64,000 bases of DNA from Lobosporangium transversale (Eukaryota > Mortierellomycota > Mortierellomycetes > Mortierellales > Mortierellaceae). The DNA lies in NCBI RefSeq assembly GCF_002105155.1, contig NW_019028993.1, positions 1 to 64,000 of the forward strand, in the 5' to 3' direction. The notes under the pieces were generated by a model. The model ran no database searches. It had not been told where the DNA came from and saw only the letters and a program-made list of their open reading frames with translations. Below are positions 1 to 10,560 of this stretch, piece by piece (the first letter of the stretch is position 1; each line of letters starts with the position of its first letter). A program made the translations under genes and the position numbers.

Positions 1-2
1 CA

Positions 3-176
3 CTTGCGCGCTCGTACCTCTGTATCCAGTCACATCAAACTGAGTCTGAGCGTTTGTTCAGTAAGGCAGGGCTAGTCCTCTCTCCACTTAGGACCAACCT
101 CAGTGATCGAAATGTGCGCAACATCATTTTTAGTCACAGCTTTGAGAAGATTCGGACTTTGTTAGACTTACAATGA
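3..176 (+). mobile_element. hAT-family transposase, C-terminal end (5' part outside window)
   Basis: The frame starting at base 3 is open from the window edge to a TGA at 174-176 (57 residues). It reads like the hAT C-terminal dimerisation domain: a TESERLFSKAG core followed by LSPLR and a conserved NVRNIIF stretch, matching the family's SERxFSxAG..LSxxRxxLxxxNVxxL pattern. Only the tail of the gene is present, so it cannot be judged whether the element is intact upstream. No terminal inverted repeat was recognised downstream, where the 3' end would be expected. Identification as hAT is firm; activity is unknown. Confidence 0.82.
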
Positions 177-1163
177 AATAAATTAAGCGTTTTTATCTAC
201 ACTGCGCGTCAACAGTGTTGTATTTTGTCCACTACTTGTGAAAGTAGTATAAAGTGATTGGCAATATTAAGTTTTAGCTTTATTCTGAAAGATGCGTCTA
301 TATTTTGGACTCCATCAATGAAACTCGCTATATTTTAATGCTCAGACGGAGGCCCAGGCCGTTGTGATGACATAAGGACATCTTCCTTTGACTTTGCAGC
401 TTTTTTTCTGATTACTCATCGTAATGTGGTAATTCTTCATCTATTAATTCTCGAAGCTAATATCTAGAGGATTTACAAACCACTCATCAATTTCAAAGAA
501 TGTATTGATCAAGCAGATGTCGGGCGCGTTTCACCCCTTTCTTTATGAGAGCGTTCTTGAGAGAAGACAAGTCAACTAATAGGACATTGGATAGGCCAGA
601 GAGCAACTTTAACATGGCATTATGTTTAAATTTTACTTTGATATCCCGATGAGAATATGCTGTATCGCCATGCCGGTTGAAGAAATAAATGATAAAAAGC
701 TTTTTCTCATACCATTTTTAATGACTTACACTTAACATCTGCCTCAAGAATAAAGTATATATTCCACGGAGTGACAACCATGGTGCCTGAGGGATAGGGA
801 CTTCAGCATTGCTAAGCCAGGGCAAGACTTCTTTTACTAAGCCCAAAAAGAGTGGCAAGAGAAGAATCTAGTACAATTGTATCAGTGTTACTTGGCGTCA
901 CAGACGATGATTATTGGTCTTTAAGATCTTTGAGATATAGAGATATAGAAGCCTAGCTATGGAAGTAGAAGTTGGCTTTGACTATATATAGTCAACATTA
1001 GTAATAAAGAGAAAGCAGAGGCAGAGATGCCGAGCATTTACTGAATTATTAAAGTACATGGCCGCTTTGTGAGACAAGATCAGACAAATAAAGTTAATCT
1101 GTCAACTGTTCGTGGTATTAAGCGTGTTTATAGGGATGATGCAGAAGGTTCTCTGAGAATTGA

Positions 1164-1235
1164 ATGAGAATGAGAATGACAATGGCAATGGTAATGGTAA
1201 TGGCAATGGTAATGGTAATGGCAATGGTAATGGTA
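1164..1235 (+). repeat. Hexanucleotide array (aatggt/aatggc)
   Basis: About twelve imperfect 6-bp units. The first are aatgag; the rest alternate aatggc and aatggt with an 18-bp higher-order period (ggc, ggt, ggt). A simple tandem repeat with no coding role seen. Confidence 0.85.
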
Positions 1236-1314
1236 GTGCGAAAAGAGAAGAAGCCTGTTATGCATGCAAATGATTGTGGATTTTTTTAAGCCTGTATGCT
1301 TTTTCTTCAGGTTA

Positions 1315-1495
1315 GCGCTGTTTGTGCAATAGGTTTGTGCTGTTTTCAGAACAGGTTCGCGCTGTTTTAGAAAAGGTTTGTGCTGTTTCAGAACAGGTTC
1401 ATGCTGTTTCAGAACAGGTTCGCGCTGTTTGGGCAATCAGCTTGTGCTGTATGGGCAATCAGCTTGTGCTGTATGGGCAATAGGTTTGTGCTCGT
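1315..1495 (+). repeat. Minisatellite of about 22-bp units built on 'gctgttt'
   Basis: Eight or so imperfect units share the core ttgtgctgtttcagaacagg. They drift into a second variant containing tgtatgggcaatcagc in the right half. The array lies just upstream of the HIT zinc-finger gene. The left half codes open frames on both strands, but these are repetitive and unlike any protein family. Confidence 0.75.
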
Positions 1496-1626
1496 TTTCT
1501 TCCAGCACGTGCTGGAAACCAAAACATCACGCCCTTTCTCTTCAGGCTCAGATCTCTGACATGAACTTCGTCCTGAACTACACAAAAACTTCCCATTTCA
1601 TATTTCATTTCATTCTTAAATCAACA

Positions 1627-1950
1627 ATGGTCGTCCCAAGGAAACATCGTACAGTTGTTGAAAACATCTATCCTTGTGGAATGTAAGTCATTTATAAAAG
1701 TGCTATTACGTTATTATATAAAATAAAAAGTGTAAAGATAATCAACAGGTTATTCTACTTTTTTTTTTTTTTTGTCTTGCCTCGGAATTTGACATTGAAG
1801 GCTGACTAAAAAAAAAAATAAAAAAAAATACTAGCTGCAAAGTCAACCCCTACAAATACATCTGTCCAAGATGTAATCTACGATACTGCTCTGTGATATG
1901 TTATAAGGATCAGGTAAATTAAAAAAATATTAATTTGTTTTATTATATTT

Positions 1951-1996
<46 letters not shown>

Positions 1997-4158
1997 TCCT
2001 TACAAAAAAGCTTTGATTTCTATAATGATATACCTAGTCTCACACTCAGTGCACAGAGTCATTCTACAAAGATTCTGTAATGAGTGAGCTGCAGTCAAAT
2101 CCTACGATTCAAACAGAGGATCGAAAAAATATGCTTAGGATCTTGGATCGGTTCGAGAAACAGGCAATAGAGGAGGAACAAAGGATGGACATGTCAGAGG
2201 AAGAGCTGATGGAAAATTTGCAGAATCAATATCATCATCATCAACAACAAAATCAACAAAAACAAGGGCAAGATCATGATAAACAGAGCAGTGCCCCTAC
2301 TACTACTGGTACTACTGCTACTACCTTGCGGAGGAAACTGACGCAACAGGAGCGAGATGCGCTAATCCGCAAGGCAATTGAGGAAGAGCAGATCGAAGAA
2401 CGACGGAAATGGTCATTAAAAGAACATGAACTAGAAGGCGTGGATACACCAGCCCATCTCACTGAACATGAAGAAGAGATTAAACGAATGTTGGAGAAAG
2501 AACATCAAGATTTGATCGATAGGTTTCGTGGCGTAGATCTAGATAAAGAATCGTTCGTGAATATATGGGCGCGATTAAGTTTGGAGGAGCAACAAGAATT
2601 TCAGGAGATGTTCATGATCACAGAACTAAATAAAGGCGGTACATCCAATGAAAGCATTGGTGAAGAAGGCGATGGCGAAATCAACAACGATACTGGCCAA
2701 GAAGAAGAGCAAGAGGCAAGGGAACTGTTGCAAGAGATGGGAGAGACGCTGCGCAGAGGAGATGAGAGCCTCAAGAAACGTGATCGTAGCAGCAACGACA
2801 ATAACAACAACAACCCCGCTATACTAGCAGAGCTAGACGTAGAGGATTTGCGGGCCATTCGCGATGCAGAGATATCAGAGTTGATCCCAATCTGGCGGCC
2901 GTGGTGGGAAATTGAAGCAGAAAATACCGGTCATTTAAAAAAATCGACAGTTCCGGATACAGAAGAGATTACAAACAAAGAAGAGTTTAAACGATTGAAT
3001 GCTGGATCCATTCATGCTACTGCTTCATCTGAACCTAGTAATCTATCCAATCGGGCGACAAATATTCTCACTACCTCAGGAAGATTTCTGGAGAAGTGGG
3101 TGTTGGATGAAGAAGCCCTTCTGCGTCCTCATCGTTCCCTTATTCAAGATGCTTCCGAACAACAAGACCTAATGGCCGTCAAGGCAGGATTACCAAGCTT
3201 GATAAAACCACCTCATCCTTCATTGATTTATCACATCAGTGCGCTCATATTTGCTTACGCTGCTACCAGTCGAGTGCTGAATGGTGATCTCTTAGAAGAA
3301 CCAGAGCAAACACTTGCATATATTTTTGACCTTTGTCCCTTCTATTCACCCACCTCAACTATCCCTACTTCTTCATCGCTCAAAAAGCGTGCATCCGTTT
3401 CTGTACAACCAACGATTACGTCAAACGGTGATTCCTCAGCAAAATCTGCAGCTGCAGATGCAGCTGTAGCGCCTTCCACCGAAGCCGCAGCGACAAGGTT
3501 GACTACGCCTCAACAAGCGCTGGAGGTGTATGATTTTGAAACTACTCTTGCAGTCGTTCAGACATCTAGTCTTGATTCGAAGCTTTGGAAAGGCGATACT
3601 CTGCGACTCGATATGCTTTCGCTTTTGCTTCAAGACTTGGCATTACTCCTTACTCAGCCTTCTAGATGTTTAAGGAGTATCCGAGAGATAAAACAGACCT
3701 TCGATCCTATCATACAACTAGAGACACAGATCGAGTCAAAACCAAAGATATCGAGGCAACATCAGCGTGCTGTTAATGCTGACACGGGTGTCTCAGGTGC
3801 ACGAACTCCTAAAATGTTTTCGAAATCATGGCTGTTACGTCTGTATAAGAAACTAGAGTTTTATGAATCATATTTGCTGTCAGAGGAGTGGTTCCTGAAG
3901 ACGGACAGGCTTGATCGGGTGAGGGCGGAAGTGCTTATGACACAGCTTCGGATACGACAAGAGATGGTTGGCTGGACCAAGGAGCTAGAGAGTATCAGGA
4001 AAATGATGGAACAACAAAGGATTGAGATCCCTAGTCAGGTCAGTCAAGCCAATAGAGAATCTAAAACGCTTCTGAGCAGAGAGCATTTTGGGGACCTTGG
4101 CCAAGAGATCCCCAATCATGCATCGAGTAATAAGCCGTTGATTCAGGAACTTCCTTGA
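1627..4158 (+). CDS. HIT-type zinc-finger protein, ZNHIT2-like
   Basis: Model: exons 1627..1682, 1835..1913, 2050..4158 (747 residues). Splicing across intron 1 joins CG to IC, completing a HIT zinc finger: CGIC, YICPRC, YCSVICYKD, then CTESFY. This is the canonical eight-ligand pattern at the extreme N-terminus, strong evidence for both introns. The rest is mostly acidic and low-complexity (His/Gln run near residue 105, Thr run, Asn run), with a conserved block near residue 205 (DxESFVNIWARLSLEEQQEF) typical of ZNHIT2. Family members act with the R2TP chaperone in U5 snRNP assembly; that role is inferred. The protein is much longer than animal ZNHIT2 (about 400 residues) because of inserted low-complexity sequence. 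An in-frame ATG at 1561 could add 22 residues; 1627 is chosen because the finger is normally N-terminal. Confidence 0.8.
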
Positions 4159-4399
4159 TCTGGGCGTAAAAAAAAAGATAATAACTAATAAAGTTTGCGC
4201 TAAACAGTGGAACCTCATCATGTCTGCCTCAAATAGTAATGGGATATTGCTGCGGTTTCCAAAAAGAAAATGCCAAGAAGCAAAAAAAAAGCGGCGTGAG
4301 TATTCTGTGTTACCCATTGCCAAACATTACAAGTGCATAATTGCCCTTTTCATCCCTCCCCCTATTTCTGCCCTCAAAAAAAAAAAAAAAAAAAAAAAC

Positions 4400-4407
4400 T
4401 ATAAAAG
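4400..4407 (+). promoter_or_regulatory. TATA-like box upstream of the first PPxY membrane gene
   Basis: TATAAAAG lies 74 bases before the ATG at 4481 and directly after a run of about 22 A residues. Spacing fits a core promoter. Confidence 0.4.
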
Positions 4408-4480
4408 CACTCTATCCGCTCCAGTTCTGTTTTTCTCTTTTCATATAATTTCTGTATCCATTAATCATCTTTTTAATACA

Positions 4481-4765
4481 ATGCAACTCAGCAACTCAAA
4501 AGTGCCCGCTACTCACGGCAATAGAGAGCAGCAGCAGCAACAAGATTCTACAATAATTCCAGTGACTTCAGGTCCTGAAGGCAACCCACCACCATCATAC
4601 TCTCAAGACTCAGATTCGTTATACCCATCAATTCCTAATGATGAAACTGAGCCCTTGATGAGACGCAGTGATCCAACAACCAGAAGTGTCCCCTTGCGAG
4701 ATCGTACAGAACCAAGCTTTGGTCGTAAGCTTGGGGATACTTTCCGTGAGAAAGGACGCAGTGAG

Positions 4766-4796
<31 letters not shown>

Positions 4797-6278
4797 CTGT
4801 TTTATTATTTTATTTTTGTGAGTGCTTTTGGCCACATGGACTTGATTGTCTCGTTTTATAATAGACTAACGTTACCAATGTTCTATCTACTTCCCACTTT
4901 CCATTTTTTTTTTTTTTTTTTTTTTTTTTTGGTAATTGTGTGCGTATTGAAGGGATAAAGCATTTGATGAAAGAATTACGATATTTGTGTTCTCCATACA
5001 GTTGTACCATCTTTGGAATCATTGCCATTGTTGTGATTGCAGTACTCGTTGTAAGAAATGGATTTTTATTTATTTGTTTTTTAATGAACGAAAAAAAAAA
5101 AAAAAAAAAAAAAAAAAGACGCTGGTTAACTCATACTTCATTGTAATATTCACTACCAAAATAAACATAGGTACTTGGTGTCACCAAGGCTGTAATCTCT
5201 AAAGGCAAAGAAACAGTTGGAACTCAACAGGAGTTCGACCCAGTGAAATACCCGAATTTTGTGCTCAAGCTTGGTCATGGAATTGTAAGTGTTTATTTTA
5301 TTTCTACAGCCTTTAGATCAGGAAAAGTCCCCCCTCCCCCTCTTTTTTTTTTTTTTTTTTTTTTTGTTTTTATAACTAATCTTTATTTTTTTTAAAAAAA
5401 AAAAAAAAAAATACAGACTGGGGATATTGTCATCACTCAAGCCAAGAGTAGCTCACAAAGAAACGTTCTTGTTAGTTCGTCCTCTTATGTCTCCACATTG
5501 GAGCTATCAAACCAGCTGAGCACATCTTCGGGACTTGACTCTGCGGCATTACGTGCCGAATTCAAGGTTGCTTTTCAAATGTCTGATGCTGATATTGATA
5601 GAGCTCTTCAATCTGGAACAGAGGCACAGGTCAAAGTTAAGGTTGAGATCCCATACCATAGGCTTCAATACCAGAGTATTGAGATCGACAATGCATACGA
5701 CGGCAAAATCTATGTTGACTTGGACAAGACAGCTCTACAAGGAGACTTGATTATCAGATCCAAACTTGGGGATGTGCTGGTTAAGAATGCTAAAGTTAAT
5801 CATGAGCTACGATTGGACGCACCTCATGGGCACCTGAAGGTCTCTAGCGCTACAGTGGAGGGTGTGGTCAAAGCTAGAGCATTGAGAGATATTGATATGC
5901 AATTGAGTACATCATGGAATCCCTCGTTGGACGTTCAAGTCACCTCCGAAACCGGTCAAGCACTTCTTGATTTGGTAAGTTCCTTTAATAACTTGAATTA
6001 TTTTTGGCTCATCAGGAACGATTTAATCAACTTCTTAATTTTATATCTTCCACTCCATAAAAAATTAGCCGAATCAATTTTATGGGCACTTCTCGGTTGT
6101 AGCGACGTCTAGTGTTAGACCAGTGATGGATGCTCCAGAAAAGTTCACCATTTTCCAAACTTCCAATGATCATAAAATTGAAGGATTTGTATCCTTAAAT
6201 GGTATAGAACCAGCACCTCTGCCGCGAGTCGAGATCAAGGGTAGCGCAGCTATGCTAAAGCTTCGAGGATGGGATTAA
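4481..6278 (+). CDS. PPxY-motif single-pass membrane protein with beta-rich C-terminal domain (copy 1)
   Basis: Model: exons 4481..4760, 4953..5050, 5171..5284, 5417..5974, 6069..6278 (419 residues). The N-terminal 93 residues are polar with a PPPSYSQ motif (PPxY, the WW-domain/Nedd4-ligase docking type). A hydrophobic helix (CTIFGIIAIVVIAVLVV, about residues 110-130) follows, then about 290 residues rich in alternating beta-strand patterns with repeated VxVDLD.., GDVLVKN, LDAPHGHLKVSS and VEGVVKARA turns. These suggest a beta-solenoid like DUF4097-type domains. No family was recognised by name. The acceptor at 4953 was chosen because only it preserves the frame and it matches the phase of the neighbouring paralogue. 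The gene is head-to-tail with copy 2. Inference: type II or type I membrane protein whose cytosolic tail is a ubiquitin-ligase adaptor or trafficking target. Confidence 0.72.
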
Positions 6279-6571
6279 TCTGTTTTTTTTTTTTTTTTTT
6301 TTTTTTTTTTGCGGAAGAGAATCTTTTTTTCTTACTTCGTAGCTCTATTGCTTTGTCAAATAAACGGTCATGTGATGAAAATAAGCTTTGTCTTGTGTGA
6401 CAAAGCCGCCTGCATTGCTAAGCCCAGGACTGCTTCTTAGTGAACCATAAGACCCTCGTCTTCCCTTTTGACCCCCTTTCTCTTTTTTGTTTATATTTTC
6501 ATTTCTCCTTCCTTCTTCCTCGGAGCTTTCAATATACTCACCTTCCTCCATCCTGTAAAATATTTCATCGA

Positions 6572-8088
6572 ATGGATAATCACAGCAATCAACAGGAGCC
6601 GCCAGCGTACTCTAATAACTCTCCTCCATCATATTCATCCGTTAGTCCTGCAAATAGGATCAATAACAGCAACAACAACACCAACAACAACAACAGCACT
6701 GATCCCGAGTCTTTACCGTTATTCAGGAATGCTGACCAAAGGCGAGTAAGGTTTTCAGGCCCGCCTGTTTTCGAGCAAGAACCTGGCTTCCTATACACCA
6801 TTCAGGAAGCTGTTAAGAAAATGGTGTACAGTTAAGTCGAATATGTTTTTTAAAGATCTAAATTGGCAAAGAAAAACGCCTTTTTTTCTTACCTTTTGAA
6901 ATGATTGTGTATCGATTATATAGTGATAAGATATGATTTTGGAGAATTTTGTGCTCGTATTGCGACCTGGTGCACCATTGCATTTATGTTGGGTCTAGTG
7001 GTAATGTATTCATAGAGACTTGTTAATGACTACAAAAGATGGAGTTTATTTATTTATTTATTTATTTGTATTATCATACCATTATTAAGATCCAATGGTG
7101 CTTCTCTGATTATTATTGCAGGCATATATTTTCTTCCATTATCTTTTCTATGAGGGTCCATACCAGTCCCTCCTAGTCATTAACTCAGAAAAGTATAAAA
7201 GCCTATCCATCAAGCTTGGTTATGGGATTGTAAGCTTTTGATGCTATTATCATTATCATTATTTTTTTTTACACCTGACTTCTTTTGGACATCTTGTCTA
7301 ACGCAGCATTTTTGCTCTAAAAATTTAGTCCGGTGATATTGTCATCAGTAAAACTTATAGAGATGGTGACCGCGACAGTAACTCTAATAGCGGCAATCGC
7401 AAAGGTGAAACCGGTGGGGTTATTAAAAAAAAAAACATCCTCATTGGCGCATCCTTGAATGCTTCCACACCAGAGTTACTCGAGGGGCTAGCCACTTCCT
7501 TAGTCCTCAACCATGTACTCTCAACAGCCGAAGCAACTATCTTTCTTCAAATGTCGGATGCTGAGATCGATAAAGCTCTTCAATCCGGGGGAGAGACTTT
7601 TGTCCGGGTCGAGATCATGTTCCCTCGAATATGGACAACGTATAAAACCATTGAGATTGAAAATTCATTTAAAGGGAATGTGCAGGTCGACTTGGGCTAT
7701 TTTTCTCAAATACATCTTGAGAATGATTTTATCATCAAGGCCAGAAATGGGGATGTGTCCATTACGAATGTCAAGGTAGATAGGGAGCTTCGAATTGATG
7801 CACCTTCTGGACAATTGAAGGCTGCGAGTACAGCAGTCGAAGGCGTCGTAAGAGCTAGAGCAGGGAAGGATGTGGACATGCGGTTGAATACGTCCAGGAA
7901 CCGGGCGTTGGATATCCAGGTTACATCTGATACAGGGCTTGCACATCTTGATATGGTAAAGCTTCCGATTGATGAGATGAGCGTAAAATTCTAATTACAT
8001 CCACCTCTGATTATCAAAGCGACTAACCATAAACCATTATGTTATACTTATACATTTTTATACATCTTTCACAACATCAATGACAACT

Positions 8089-8125
<37 letters not shown>

Positions 8126-8331
8126 AAAAGCCGAATCAGTTTTATGGACACTTCTCGGTAGCCACTACATCTACAAGTCCACCAAAGCTGCAATCCCCAG
8201 AATCATACACCACACTTCAAATATCCAATGGCAGTAGGATGGAAGGTTTTGTTTCCTGGGACGGCGCGGAACCACCACCACTGCCGAGGGTTGAAGTCAA
8301 GGGCAATACAGCTTCTCTGGAACTTCGATAG
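6572..8331 (+). CDS. PPxY-motif single-pass membrane protein with beta-rich C-terminal domain (copy 2)
   Basis: Model: exons 6572..6830, 6924..7000, 7122..7229, 7329..7955, 8131..8331 (423 residues). All four introns fall at the same places and phases as in copy 1 (phase 1, 0, 0, 0). The N-tail carries two PPxY motifs (PPAY and PPSY) and an Asn-rich run. The membrane helix is WCTIAFMLGLVVM. The C-terminal domain shares with copy 1 the landmarks SGDIVI, FLQMSDAEIDKALQSG, LRIDAPSGQLKA, VEGVVRARA and PNQFYGHFSV. Copy 2 has an extra Asn/Gly/Lys-rich loop at the start of the beta-rich domain. Clearly a tandem duplication with moderate divergence. The weak donor GTTAAG at 6831 is supported only by homology to copy 1. 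Function unknown. Confidence 0.7.
8089..8125 (+). repeat. (AAC)n microsatellite inside the last intron of PPxY copy 2
   Basis: Twelve AAC units run almost to the 3' splice site (AG at 8129-8130), occupying the place where a pyrimidine tract normally sits. Confidence 0.85.
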
Positions 8332-8367
8332 CATTTTGAAGTATCATGTCTAGTAATTGAGAGAAGG

Positions 8368-8399
<32 letters not shown>

Positions 8400-8955
8400 A
8401 AACAGAAGATCTCACACTTCCCTTGGCTTTATTACCTTCGAAAACGTAAAACAGTGATCCATATAAAGGAAAAGAGGAAGTAGAGGTGAAGTAGGTATAT
8501 AAAAGTTTCTATATATATACTCGGGTTGTTTCGTTGATACAAAAAGAGCCTAAACTCTTGGTATTTTGTTTGGTGCTCCTATCTTCGAAATAAGAGCTAG
8601 AGATGTGGATAAAGGACTTTATTCTGGTTGACTTTTATACTAGGAACAAAGAAACGTTGAGGTTGGTGATGAGTCTCTCACATGATCATAATAAATCCCA
8701 CATCAATTAGCCACTTCAGCCTGAATTGACATGTTACGCTCAGGCAGTACAAGCACATCATCTGGTTAAGTAACAGTGATGGAATGAATTTAACCCTATT
8801 TAAAGTTATATACAACTACATTATTTGTGTTCGATGGTTTGACCTTGTAGGGATCAAGCTCAAGAACAGGAGCACTGATAGCAGCGGCGCCTTGAGTGAA
8901 TCCACAATAATCCTGTAGTTCCAAAGACCTGGACCGGTAGGCTCCTCGATTGCAT
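8332..8955. other. Intergenic spacer
   Basis: A 28-base poly(A) run at about 8369-8397 follows the end of PPxY copy 2, then AT-rich DNA without a recognisable exon on either strand. Confidence 0.5.
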
Positions 8956-8959
8956 TGGA

Positions 8960-9480
8960 CCCACGCCCCAATGCAAACTATTCAACCGAATCCAGTCTCG
9001 GAGGATAAAACGATGGCTTCAGGTTGTTCAAGGTGCTCCATTGGCATCTCCTCCTCCCATGCCCGGTCCACTCTTCCTCAGAGTTTCTAAAATTTCTAAA
9101 ATGACCCCATATCCATGGATTTCCCTTTTCAAATGCGCCCACAATCTCCTTATAAAGTTGGGATCGAATGGATTGGAAGGGTATAGCAGAATTCTTCGTG
9201 ACGCTTTCGTTAACCCAATGTAGGTAAAACAACCCGTGACTCTCTTGGCGGTATGCTTGGGATCGTTGACTTGTTCGGATAAAGATTGCTCCGCATCAAC
9301 GCTGGTGCCAGCTGGCAATAGCTCGTCGAGGAGGATGTGGGAATACAACTCAGAGTCTAGCGTAGACTCGATCCTGGCCAAGTAATCTGGCCCACCCTAG
9401 GCCATACAGCTCCAAACCATGATTGACCTACCGTGGTTCTTGACTGTGGGCGTAACAATTTTTAGAGGTCAATATCAGTC
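8960..9480 (-). mobile_element. Degenerate Tc1/mariner transposase relic
   Basis: Reading the minus strand from about 9480, one frame gives VTPTVKNHGRSIMVWSCMA, a TAG at 9397-9399, then GGPDYLARIES, DSELYSHILLDELL, NDPKHTAKRV and LWAHLKREI. These are hallmark blocks of Tc1-type DDE transposases: the MVWGCMA strand, the DNDPKHTA catalytic-Asp block and the LWxxLKR block. The stretch 9028..9381 is stop-free; beyond it the frame shifts (MPMEHLEQPEAI in another frame matches the usual C-terminal block). The stop, the frameshift and the loss of several consensus residues show it is dead. A short inverted repeat (ttgcattgg / ccaatgcaa, about 8951-8977) may be a remnant of a terminus. Confidence 0.8.
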
Positions 9481-9579
9481 GACTTTACCGTTGGTCCCTG
9501 AAATATGATTCGATCATGAAAGGTGACTGCAAATAGTAACAATCAGTGGTAAGTCTGGGAAAGATCAAATATTTTATTG

Positions 9580-10560
9580 TGCCATCTGAGTCCAGTTCAG
9601 TGCAGTAACGAGGGTCTTTTATACTAATTTATGCGAGCCAGTACTGCGCAGCAAATAAACTAGTTCAATATATTTGCAGCTATGTAGACACATGTGACGA
9701 ATGTAACTACAAAACGTTCACAGTAACAAGAGCAAGGGAAAAAAGGACTCTAAGATATGATCCATAGATAACAATAAAAACTCAAGTAGAAATAACAATC
9801 AAATGCAACATGCGGACAGAATCATTGTGTATAATATGATCAGTGCTAACCTCAAACGCCATACGGATTTCTGCTCAACTTTACCACAACACATTCTGTT
9901 CAAAGAAAGGGAGGGAGAAATAAATAAATAAAATAAATAATGCGTAAACTTTTAATAGTCACCATATTCCATGGTAGGCCTATGAGGGAATATGAGATTC
10001 TATTCCCGTTGAGAAGTTGACTCGTAGCGGTTAGTGCGATATCAGGGCATTGTGTGTTGAAAATAGTATTCTTGCACCTCGTTTTGGGAATCTTTTTTTT
10101 TTTTTTTTTTTTTTTATAGCTTTTTAACTTTGCAAGCATTGGTTCCCTGAAAGTCCTTGTTATCAAAAAAAAAAGCTCTGCTGGCATTGGTACCTCTTCA
10201 AGACATAATTGATCTCAGTGATAAAAATCATGTGGCCTACTCTAAGCTCTTCACAGGAACGTCACTAGTTGGTTTTTAAGGTCAGTAAACAACTCCCTGT
10301 CCTGAGTATGTTCCTGCTAGATGTCTATGTGCATTTTGGATAGAAAGAACAGCTCTATCGACTGTAGGCACAAACGAATAAAAGGAGTATAGAATTTCCG
10401 TTTTTTTCCACGGCAGACCCTCTCGTATATACTTGATCACCATTTTCTCTTAACATACCGCCCTTTAGAGGGTAGGTCATCGAAACAAAGAATAATCTTT
10501 TTATTCTCACTATTTTTTTTTTTTTTTTTTATTTTTAAAAAAAAAAAAAAAAAAAAAAAA
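9580..10560. other. Intergenic spacer upstream of the acyl-CoA reductase gene
   Basis: No exon recognised. It contains poly(T) near 10093-10115 and, directly abutting the downstream ATG, a T(18)-ATTTTT-A(24) block at 10513-10560. Confidence 0.5.

Larger units (their letters stand above)
177..1560. other. Gene-poor spacer with simple repeats
   Basis: Apart from the hexamer array and the 22-bp-type minisatellite listed separately, no coding exon is recognisable on either strand. The short ORFs that overlap it are products of the repeats. It may include the unrecognised 3' untranslated region and terminus of the hAT element and the promoter of the HIT zinc-finger gene. Confidence 0.5.

Noticed and set aside
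1160-1500. Direct-repeat array considered as a CRISPR-like locus
   Set aside because: Units are contiguous and imperfect without unique spacers, and the genome is eukaryotic; it is a minisatellite.
4668-5202. Several ORFs containing long Phe or Lys runs around the first PPxY gene
   Set aside because: They are translations of intronic poly(T)/poly(A) in frames other than the spliced gene.
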